Below, piece after piece: positions 55,561 to 64,000 of a stretch of 64,000 nt of DNA. Numbering within the stretch: the stretch's first letter is position 1; each line of letters starts with the position of its first letter. Position numbers and translations under genes: made by a program. The notes under the pieces are model-generated. The model ran no database searches, was not told where the DNA came from, and saw nothing but the letters and a program-made list of their open reading frames with translations. The stretch comes from Calonectria ilicicola (Eukaryota > Ascomycota > Sordariomycetes > Hypocreales > Nectriaceae): assembly GCA_020809705.1 (NCBI GenBank), contig CP085828.1:4526001-4590000 (forward strand). Reading direction: 5' to 3'.

Positions 55561-57155
55561 TTAAAATATTAGAAACGGGTCTATTTCCCGTTCGCGAGCA
55601 TAGGTTATCCAGTTATCTGCTGCGTCATTGCCTGAGCCCCAGAAATCATGCAAAAACTTTAGTGCAGCATGGTTACACCAAACCCCAGTGGTAAAAATAG
55701 TCTTTTCGAAGAGGATTTGGACAACCCTTTGGCGATTTGTGTCTCCTCGGCACTCGGTACCAGTGATAAACAAGGGAAAAAAGCTATCGTGCGAAAACAG
55801 TGATTTCTGGGCACCACCAATAGCCTGAAGGTCGTGAAAGAGAAGGTTGACAAATACGGGAATTGCTTCTTGCGACTCGCTGGCTCCTGCAAGAGCTTGG
55901 TAGCAGTATATGAGACCAGCATGGTAGTGCGCGCGTATGATAGCCTCGAAGAAGGTTTGAATGTATGCCTCACGTGCTCGAATGTATGCATGCTCGAATT
56001 TTTCTCGCCAAATGGCCATGTCCACTGGTGATGGCTGGTGTCCACCTTGGAGTAAATCATGACGGTCTCTTTCTACTGTAGTGATCTCGTGGAGTAAGCG
56101 TGTAAATAGCCAATAGTTACCATCCAAAGCTAATGGCGATGGTTGTGGAACTTCTGGGTTCGGCGGCTTTATGAAGTTGGAAACGTTAACAAAGGCCTCT
56201 AAATCGACCGCCTCCTTCACTAGAAATCTCGCGACGGGATCTTCATGTTGATTTGACGAAGTCCTTAAGGTCTGTCGGTCTATGATGGTTCGACAGGCAC
56301 GTAGATGAAGATTCCAACCCGTGGAGTCAGGTGTCAGCATTTCCGAGAAACATAACACAAGCATGGTAGCAAGTATTTGGGCTAAAGATGAGCTACCACT
56401 TCTTTCATGCCCGGGGTTGGGGCTATTATCCAATTCTGAACGGATATCCTCATTCAGTAGGCGAAGGCTCGAATCACGAAAGCATTGATTAGCTTCGAGA
56501 AGGTCTAATTTTTGGTCGTTATTTGTTGAAAGAGCCGACAAATGAGCAACAGCGAGGCCGAGAATCCCGAGCCTCAGGGTTGGGAATTGATTTGCAAGCG
56601 GAATAACAGCTTGTCGCCATTGGTTCTGTGGGCCATCAAGCCATGTGAGTAAAGGCGCAACTTCAAAGTAGAAATGGCTGAGCAGCTTCTCAATGGAATA
56701 AGTCGATAGGAATCGGTTGAAAGGACCAAGTTCTTTGATCAGACCAAGGCGATACAAGGGGGTTTCATAGCCTGTCGTAGGTTGGTGCTTAAATTGGATG
56801 CCACGCCTCTGGGTGACGATTGACTGGACAATTGATGTCTCGGACACCTCATCTGAACGTTTGGGCTCATCTCCGGGTAAAACAGGAAGTGCCTTGCCAG
56901 TTAATTTGCCCCTACTAGCGACACCTTGATCCCATCGCAATGGGACAGCGTCGAAGCCTGTGCATTGTCTTCCCCGGGAAACGCATTTTTGACATTCTGG
57001 TATAGTGCGGTCGCATTTTATGCGTCGCTTGGTGCAAATACGACAATCTTATAGTTACGTCAATAACAGTCAGAGGACGCCAGACTTATGAAACACCTAC
57101 CTCTAGCAGCCACTTCACGGTTGGACGGTAATGATTTGAGATGAATGTTCTTCAT
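55561..57155 (-). CDS. Zn2Cys6 transcription factor with Fungal_trans_2-type domain
   Basis: Exons 57155-57101 and 57047-55561, split by a 53-nt GT-AG intron just before the zinc cluster, give 513 residues. The cluster follows the 18-residue first exon: CRICTKRRIKCDRTIPECQK then CVSRGRQC, six Cys with normal spacing. The next part, LRWDQGVASRGKLTGK, is characteristic of this subgroup. From about 110 the regulatory domain (HFYFEVAPLLTWLDG) runs to the end (IDPFLIF). Nuclear DNA-binding regulator; targets unknown. A 14-bp palindrome with two GATA cores lies about 145 bp upstream. DUF1989 is the nearest downstream gene. Confidence 0.9.
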
Positions 57156-57641
57156 ACTTTCAATCGCAGAGCTGGGATATAGAGTCTCCGCCCCCAGCCA
57201 CGCAGAGTAACCCAGGGTGTTGATTAGAGGCCTGCTTGGACCCTCTCCCCGTCCGGCAGTGATGATCCGCGATCTAGATAATTTTCCAAGGTTTCATTTA
57301 TCATGATAAAAATTAATCTCACCACCAAACAGTTAGTGGGACCGGCGAAATATCGGCTGATGATTCTACAAAATAGGACAGGCTTGGCGAACTCCAGGGG
57401 ATCCATTTCGTTGTTGTCTATTACGCTAAAAATTTGTCAGGGATCACGAGAAGTGGGTGGAGACATTGGAAGAATTGGCCATCTGCACTGTGCCACTTTG
57501 CGTCATACGGTTATCAGAAGATGCAAATCGTTGTGGGAGAAGGGAAATTTATCAGAAAGAGCATCACTTTGAATAAATTTTTAATTATTAGAAGTCTCGA
57601 AAGGCTTGTTTTTTTTGTTCTTTTCCCGCCACTGTTCCCTG
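57156..57641. other. Intergenic, regulator promoter
   Basis: 486 bp upstream of the regulator and downstream of the arrestin-like gene. Only the GATA palindrome is notable. Confidence 0.6.
57297..57310. promoter_or_regulatory. Palindrome with two GATA cores
   Basis: TTTATCATGATAAA is a perfect 14-bp palindrome holding head-to-head GATA sites, about 145 bp upstream of the regulator ATG. Nitrogen GATA factors (AreA/Nit2) bind paired sites of this sort. Use is unproven. Confidence 0.4.
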
Positions 57642-58934
57642 CTATGAATAAGCCGGGACCACTTCCACCTCGGGTACTGAATCGTCCCGAAACTCTTGGC
57701 CTCTGGTTCCATCAACGGCAACTTGGATGGGTATATGTAATTCGACAACCGCATTATTGATGTTTAGACTTAAATGAATAGAATAGGCTCTCGAAATGAG
57801 GCAGGAATGAAATGTGGGAAGGAAAGTCTTATTGGATATTGGCAGATGGAATGATATTTGTGAAGTCGTGGTGTGGAAAATTGGCGGGGCACCATCTTTT
57901 GTGCTATTGCCAGACGTAAGGTCAAGATGTTGTGTCCAAACCAATTTCTCTGGTGAGGCAACTTCAAGTGGCACGGTAATTGTGTAAGGTTCCACTTTAT
58001 CCCCTTGATCAGGGAAGTATGACATTTGATTTGGTTTATACCAAGTATGTGACTGTATTTTTGCCACAGAAGAGTTTATCTGTGGTGGGATGACATCAAG
58101 GGCTGTTGGCGCAAATGTCAAAGCAATGGACACTGAGGATCGGTCCATACCGCGCATGTCTGGGTAAAGATGGATGGCTTCAGCCTGTGTGGCAACAACA
58201 CTAAGACGGCCCAAGCTCCCAGATAAAATACCCTTGTATATTTCCTTACTCCCAGTCAAGTTGTAATATTTATTCGATTGCGGTATGCTTAGAGGTGGTT
58301 GTTCCATTGAGGGAGCAACGACCTTAATCGGCTTGCTAATCTCTTGGTATTGTGAATAAGGTTGCTTTGGGCATTTTCTTTGAAAGATTGATGCTGCAAT
58401 CGTGTATTGAACCTGAATGCAGTCCGGAGCCATATCGTCTTTTTCCCACTGCCCAATGGTTGGCGGGAGACGCAGATGGTGATCTTTGACGGCCACTGAA
58501 TCCACATGATGTGTGCAGCCTGTTGAAGGCAACTCGTAGGGTACAACAAAATTGAACGGTATTTTGTAGACGCTGCCTGCCAGAAAGGTTCCCGATGATG
58601 GATAAGCGGATTTTGGGATTGGCAGGTCGACCTTGAGGAAGCGGTAACGGGACGTAGATTTATTCACTACACTTTCCCGAAAGACTCTGGATTCACCGAC
58701 CAAGGTGATGCTGACATATGCAAACTGAATATCTCTGCATGGTGAGATGATCAAATTGCCTGTGATAGATGATCCAGATTCATGGACCTTGGAGCTGTAG
58801 TGGTTGAATAATTCGATCTGAAGCTCGCCGCCTCGCCACAGCTTGGCGAAATTGGCTATCTGTGTTTTAAAGCCAGCGGATGGTTGGTCAGGTCGACCTG
58901 TGCAAATATAGCTGTTTATGATGTTGGATGGCAT
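57642..58934 (-). CDS. Arrestin-like protein
   Basis: Single exon, 430 residues from MPSNIIN; an ATG at 59016-59018 would add 28 residues, less family-like. Fungal alpha-arrestins bind membrane proteins and Rsp5-type ubiquitin ligases and promote endocytosis of transporters. The N-terminal arrestin lobe (about 30-165) shows GGELQIELFNHYSS, the strand SITGNLIISP and IPFNFVVPYELPSTG; the C-terminal lobe (about 200-400) includes GRLSVVATQAEAIHL and YTITVPLEVASPEKLVWTQ. No PPxY ligase-binding motif is present, so an adaptor partner would be needed or another role applies. Of the divergent, short kind common in filamentous fungi. Specific cargo unknown. Confidence 0.82.
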   Translation of the reverse strand: MPSNIINSYICTGRPDQPSAGFKTQIANFAKLWRGGELQIELFNHYSSKVHESGSSITGNLIISPCRDIQFAYVSITLVGESRVFRESVVNKSTSRYRFLKVDLPIPKSAYPSSGTFLAGSVYKIPFNFVVPYELPSTGCTHHVDSVAVKDHHLRLPPTIGQWEKDDMAPDCIQVQYTIAASIFQRKCPKQPYSQYQEISKPIKVVAPSMEQPPLSIPQSNKYYNLTGSKEIYKGILSGSLGRLSVVATQAEAIHLYPDMRGMDRSSVSIALTFAPTALDVIPPQINSSVAKIQSHTWYKPNQMSYFPDQGDKVEPYTITVPLEVASPEKLVWTQHLDLTSGNSTKDGAPPIFHTTTSQISFHLPISNKTFLPTFHSCLISRAYSIHLSLNINNAVVELHIPIQVAVDGTRGQEFRDDSVPEVEVVPAYS

Positions 58935-59854
58935 CTTGAATGAGCTAGGATGTAATTGAGATGCAAAAAGTGTTGGAACTGTACGAGCAGCTAAGCCTTT
59001 AAGTAACAATAAGACCATGTGGTGCGTGAACTAGGGTGGCCTTGATTCAATCCAAAGTGTTTGTCACAACCCGCCAATTGCTTGGAATTTCTCTTCCCGT
59101 TCGCCTACTTTGGTTACTCTATTTCCAGACCCTGTGAGCCGCGTCGGTCGCTTGATTCAAACCGACGACCCACTCGATGGGCCATTTCCGCACAGACTAT
59201 TGACTACTGGTGGAGATGACAGAAATCATTCAATGCAAAGGTCACACGCTTCCCTTTGATCGGATGCGGATGAACCAACTCGTTTCACCATACAATCTTA
59301 CCTTCTGATCATATGCAGTATTTAGAAATCAAGATGAATTCTATGCTGTACTTCACCTATAAGGAGAATAATTTTCTGAAAGTTCTTTGGGGTGGGTTTG
59401 GACAGATGATCCTGGCTCTTGTGGAGTCTGGAACTGGAGTTCGTGATGGCGTGGATCTCAATGATCAAGCTAAACCCAATTCAGAAGCCCGGGAGAGAAA
59501 ATATTCTTCATCAGGAGGTTGTAGCACAAGCCATCGTCGTACGCATCTGTCATATGCATTTAGACCTTGAAGTCCCTTCTCCACATTATGGCAGAATTCG
59601 AAGTCATCTCACAGCTCTCTGGTAGGGGGGCGGTCAGACGGGCAGAAACTTTACCTCCCTCGTTTAAAATCGGCGAATACCGACCAAACATTGCTGAACG
59701 TGGACAGCACCTACAGGTGCATTTGGTACAATCGTGTGAGAGCAATTCTAGCTATGAACGATTCAACCAGTGAATAGAGTCGCCTAGCAAAGGAATCGAC
59801 AATACATGGGCGGTTTCATTGCCGTATGAAATAGATATCCTGGATCTTTTCTTA
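58935..59854. other. Intergenic, arrestin-like promoter
   Basis: 920 bp upstream of the arrestin-like gene and downstream of the second regulator. No gene supported. Confidence 0.55.
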
Positions 59855-61572
59855 TTAAAGCTGTCCAGCTAAATTCACACCCATTTGCCGAATGAAGGCA
59901 ATCTTTTCACGAATCCACAACGTCTCTCTGGCCCAATCACCCGGTGCCAAGGACAAGCATGACTGGACAACCATCAAAGCTGGTAGCATCACTCCCGCTC
60001 CAATGTGGGAGAGCTTTTCCTGCAGAAAATATTCTGAGGATTGGCAAATATAGCGAGCGGATTGTTGTGTCCATTCACCCTGATGCTGCAAGCCTCGCTG
60101 CACTTTATCCGACTCCGGCAGATATTGAACTATTATTCCGCTCTCCATTTTCTTAAAACATTCTATGCTCGTATTAGGAAATCTTCCGGTATTAGTATCA
60201 CGCCGATTAATTTTCCGAGACAACATTGACAGATGTGAGTAAATCAAGACTTGAGCAGTCCAAAACAAGACCAGCGTCTCTCCAACGCCAAAAGAAGGAA
60301 ATTCAAACGCGACAGGAAATAGTTTTCCAAGGTCAGTGTCATCAGTCACGCTATTCGCATTGCTCAGGTTCGGCCAGTAGAGCGGCCCTGAAGCAGTGGC
60401 TTGGTAGCTAGAAAACCAATCACTCAGGCATTTGTCCAGATGCAAACATTCCTCCAGGGCGCTCGAGTAGCAAGAAAAAGATATTTTGGGATCCAGCGCT
60501 TCTGCACCAGCGTCCATATTCTCAAAGATTTCCGGCACTTGCAGTAGGATGTCTATCAGTAAGTCATGGGCGCCTTTTTGCACAGAAGACCAGGGTTTCT
60601 GGATCCAGTCGGGCTGAACCAAAAACGATTTGCGGCGCCGACCAAAACTTTGATAGACCTAAAGGCAGTAAATTAGTAAATTGTTGGTTGTAAGCTGGTG
60701 TTTCCCATGTGGGTTCTCACCGTGTGCATTCTCAAAACTTGGAAAATACCGTGAGCCAACCCCGTGGTATGAGCGTCAGGACCTCGTCGGTGAATTAATT
60801 CCATCGCCCCATTATAATGATTCATATAGCCATCAGTTGCGGAACCCGGGCATTCAGAAAACTCATACATGATGAGAGCTACACAGCTGGCAATATTTTG
60901 TTCATTGAAGCACAATTCAGTTCTAGAAATAGCTGCCTGAAGTTCGCGTAAGCCCGCTGTATATTGCAACAGACTTTTTCGCACAAGCGGCTCGTGTCGA
61001 CCTTGGCGACCGAGCTTTGCCCAACAGTTGGCCATCAGAGCGTGTTCCAGGGCCGCCGAGAGTTGGATGGTTGGAAGCTGGAGGAGCCAGTTAAAATGTC
61101 CGTTGAAGCGGGTGACGCCCTTGCCCACAGATGGACACTGTAAGTCGATGAATAAACTAAGAAGTTGATCTCTAAAAACGTGACGAGGCGAGACAGCAGC
61201 AGTCATTCTGGATATAAAGGCAGTGTTCTCTCTTAGAGGGACGGGAGCTTGTGACACAGCTTCGCTTTTCTTCCAGCGGCGCAACAACACCGGGGCTGTA
61301 CCATCTTGGTTGGTTGTGCTGAGAATATCATTTTTCAAACTAGAGTCAGAACCGGTCACGTATTGTGACAGTATGAAGGCCTGTTTTTTCTGGTAGCCTC
61401 CACATGCGCGTCTTGACTTGGCGCAGTTGGCACATGTTGGTCTCTCGCCGCCACACTGCGACCAAGTTAGCGCTAAGCAGCCAAGAGAGATTAACAAATT
61501 AGGTGGACAAACCCTGATTTTCCTCTGCCTGCACGTGTGACAGGCATTTGAACGCCCTGGAACCCCCACCAT
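59855..61572 (-). CDS. Zn2Cys6 transcription factor
   Basis: Exons 61572-61513, 61455-60721 and 60658-59855 give 532 residues. Intron 1 is 57 nt, in frame, and lies exactly in the zinc cluster; removing it gives CHTCRQRKIRCGGERPTCAN followed by CAKSRRAC, perfect C-x2-C-x6-C-x6-C-x2-C-x6-C spacing, while retention would break it. The intron has a GCTAAC branch and a GT-AG pair. The long C-terminal regulatory part (about 100-532) begins with SPRHVFRDQLLSLFIDLQCP and is of the fungal-specific type. Nuclear regulator; targets unknown. It follows the arrestin-like gene on the same strand. Confidence 0.9.
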
Positions 61573-63279
61573 CGAAGTGATTATTTGAATATTGTACCAA
61601 GACGAGTTAGAAACGCGATTTAAAATAAAAATTCCCTGGCTCCCAACCGAACATCACAGGTCTCGGAGAATGGACGGCGAAACGAGCCCACCAAGTGGAG
61701 CTGGTCTCCATCACATCGAAACCGAGCAAATCACATTGATCGCTTGTAATCAAAAACCAACCTAGGCCACATTGGGCGACAATCCCCGAGGCCACTCAAG
61801 CATCAGCCGTACTCAGCCATCACGACGATAATCAATCACAGCGATGAGAATCAATGACATCCAAGATGTCACTATAATAAGTCTGTATTTCATCCAAGAA
61901 AAAAAAAGTTCAAAATTATTGGATCAGGAACGGTATCCAAGAGGGGCTTTCTCTATTTTTGATTCATGAGCAAATTCTCGGCCTTTTGGACACGACTGCG
62001 GTTCGTGAAATGATTAACGAAATTGTGTGTAACATTATCTTCTTTAACAACACCTGAGCTTCAGTCTTAATCTATACATGAAGAATCTTTTATATTCAAT
62101 CACTTCAGATAAATTTCTTCATTTACCTGAACCTAAAATAATAATCTGCAGCGGACATGACATGCTTTGTTTCGTTCTCCCTCAGTTAATTACCCTGGAG
62201 TTTGTCCTCCAGAATTGCTTCCTTGATTGGGCGAAATGGGCTGTTAGTCAGCAAACCACCGCCACACTCACTAGCCACTAAGCCGAGATTGGGCGACAAT
62301 TGGTTGTTTTTTGCCGAGACTGAGGGCTTTCGGGAGGGAAGATTGATGATCCGCCCGACAGACCCACTACGAATGGGTCCGTAGGAGATGGCTCAATGGT
62401 CCCGTGTCAATGGTCGCTATTCCTAAGTCGGTAATTATATCACGTGCTCTCCACAATACCCTCTATCACAGCCAATGATCGATCAAAGATTGGATGATTA
62501 TGCCAAACTAGGTATAACGACCATTGACAGGGGGGACCATTGACCCATCCCCTACGTTATGTTGCTAGACCTGCCGTCAGAGGCAAAGGACCCCAGTGGA
62601 GGCGGAATGTGTGAATCCCTCAATGAAATGCGCAGAAAATTGGAAATGAATAAAAGAGAGAAGAATAAGAGTACGAAAGGAAAATTATATTTTAAAGCGT
62701 AGTCAGGGCTCCTAGAGGTATTAGGATGGGTTGATATGTGAGGCTTGTAGCTTTGCGGGTGGCGGCGTGACTTGGGCCTCAGAGGTACTCCTTGTTGAGA
62801 CAGGCCCTGTCGCTTGGCTTCACAGTGGTATTCTCATAATATTCAAGAGGTAACTACGTAATCTGGAGGTTGGGGGGAATAAGTTAGCTGTAGCCATTGT
62901 TTTCCTCACGATATTATGAAGGCATTCCATCCACCCGATGGGCCGACAGGAATGCACTCATCTAGAGAATGGCCATTTGATAGAAATCGATGAATCTATA
63001 TTATCCTCTCATGTCGCACACAGAATATAATCATACCGCTGCTAAAATTGTTAAACTTCCATCCAGCCCCAACATATTTTGTGTATATCTGTAGTTCAAC
63101 ATCTTAAAGAAAAAGAAGTGGTAATTGCAGGCGACGTGTCGAAACAACTGTTGGACTGATACGTCAGACTTTCAATTTGCATCTATGTGCTAGATAAAAA
63201 GACGAATGATTGCTGCGTGTAGCTCAAAATATAAGAATAAGAAAATTTGATCTTTTGTGTTTTAAACTCTAACCGGTGA
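61573..63279. other. Intergenic region with a MITE-like element
   Basis: 1.7 kb upstream of the second regulator and downstream of the SAT4-like gene. A 177-bp element at 62380-62556 is the only structure seen; no gene. Confidence 0.6.
62380..62556. mobile_element. MITE-like element, 177 bp
   Basis: Inverted ends of about 46 bp: 62380-62424 against 62510-62556, beginning CGTAGGAGATGG/CGTAGGGGATGG, with about six mismatches and one 2-bp gap. Weaker similarity runs further inward. No clear target duplication is left, so superfamily is uncertain. Non-coding interior. Confidence 0.65.
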
Positions 63280-64000
63280 TCATGTGTAAGAGAATCTTGA
63301 AATCGAAACATTGTGAATTTTCCGTTTTTGTGTTCCATCCCAAATTTCATTCTGGATGCTATTGGAACCTGATGAGATATGGGATGCAACTCGGGTACTC
63401 TCAGGTGCCCGTGGAAAACTATCCTTGGAAGGCTTATTCCACATTTTTGTAGTACTCCATGACCGATGCGTATAAATGTCCGGCTTTGAGGGTCGGGGGG
63501 AGTCCCGTTGACCATTGATGTACCACCGAAGAGATGGCAAGATGGCAGTGACGAGGCTGACTCCGCATTCAAGAGTAGCCCAGAGGACTTTGAAAAATGA
63601 TAAAATCAACATAAGCTCCACGATTGAATTATTCCATAGGAAAGAATTACTCACCAGCATAGCTGACAGGTGTTTTGATATCAGCAGCAGCTTCTTCAAA
63701 TGATATATAGCTGACAATACAGAGGCATATACTAAAGGTTCCGAGGAGATATGTACAACAGACACCTATTTTCATCGCGGTTCCGATTTTGATGTCAGGG
63801 ATGATGAACCAAGGCCCGCCAAACACTTGTATTATCAGTATTATGCTTGAGGAGATTTCGAGACAAACTCACCTAACAGATCTCCAACGAAATGTAGGAC
63901 CCAGTTTATACGAAACACTAGAAATCCCAATCGATCAGTTGAGCAGGTAGTCTTTGGATTCGTTTCCCTGTTGTGAAGCTTCAGTCAGTTACAATGAAAG
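63280..64000 (-). CDS. Integral membrane protein, SAT4/PTH11-like (5' part outside window)
   Basis: Exons 63967-63873, 63825-63655 and 63587-63280, joined in frame by GT-AG introns of 47 and 67 nt; the sequence from 63968 to the edge is intron, and the gene continues beyond. About 190 C-terminal residues are seen, with three membrane spans: INWVLHFVGDLLVFG, GVCCTYLLGTFSICLCIVSYI and LWATLECGVSLVTAILPSLR. The last two match the final helices of the fungal rhodopsin-like (SAT4) domain found in PTH11-type receptors, including the Glu in the last helix and the closing LPSLR. A Ser-rich cytosolic tail of about 80 residues follows. Family call is moderate because the front half is missing. Confidence 0.7.

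Noticed and set aside
58935..59018. Upstream ATG of the arrestin-like gene
   Set aside because: It adds a hydrophobic 28-residue leader not expected for a cytosolic arrestin; left as an alternative.
1..64000. CRISPR arrays, rRNA genes, viral genes or a polyketide/peptide-synthetase backbone
   Set aside because: None seen on either strand; repeats present are microsatellites, short tandem units and MITE-type inverted repeats.

Overview
The window is nuclear DNA of a filamentous ascomycete. Genes are split by short (47-75 nt) GT-AG introns with CTAAC/CTGAC-like branch sites. Families such as Zn2Cys6 regulators, HET-domain proteins, a fungalysin metalloprotease, GH64 glucanase, PTH11/SAT4-type membrane proteins and DUF1989 are typical of Pezizomycotina. 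The family mix suggests a Sordariomycete, perhaps Hypocreales, but that is inference. All exon models were assembled by hand from reading frames and splice signals; no transcript or database evidence was used.

Layout: 1-1.6 kb, 3' part of a Dal5/Liz1-like transporter (+). 2.2-3.5 kb, secreted GH64 beta-1,3-glucanase (-). 4.8-8.4 kb, D-2-hydroxyacid dehydrogenase and BSC6-like MFS transporter (both -). 9.4-12.9 kb, Zn2Cys6 regulator (+) facing a phytanoyl-CoA-dioxygenase-like enzyme (-), with a 246-bp MITE between their 3' ends. 13.4-14.9 kb, neutral/aromatic amino-acid permease (-). 17.2-20.1 kb, large membrane sulfatase/LTA-synthase-like protein (-). 20.1-23.7 kb, gene-free and rich in simple repeats. 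23.7-24.8 kb, ZZ zinc-finger protein (-). 26.8-28.6 kb, secreted FAD oxidase (+). 29.3-30.9 kb, PLOD-like glycosyltransferase (-). 32.5-35.9 kb, DUF1479 oxygenase (+) tail to tail with a sugar transporter (-).

36.5-44.4 kb looks like an allorecognition or self/non-self neighbourhood: a broken HET gene (-), a small secreted protein (-), an intact HET gene (+), and converging on it an unrecognised 334-aa protein (-) with one long Gly/Ala-rich membrane-type segment between helical halves. 47-53.2 kb is secretory and surface: a candidate small secreted cysteine protein (+), an M36 fungalysin (-) and a kelch-repeat membrane protein (-). 54.4-61.6 kb holds a DUF1989 protein, a Zn2Cys6 regulator, an arrestin-like protein and a second Zn2Cys6 regulator (all -). 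A second MITE-like element lies at 62.4 kb, and a SAT4/PTH11-like gene (-) runs off the right edge.

The gene set fits an environmental or host-interacting fungus with uptake systems, local regulators, secreted hydrolases and incompatibility genes. I see no complete secondary-metabolite backbone cluster, no tRNA or rRNA, no CRISPR array and no virus. The least explained items are the 334-aa protein next to the HET gene, the inverted repeat over the BSC6-like start codon, the two MITEs, and several odd introns (15-nt micro-exon, GC-AG, AT-AG, tandem acceptor).
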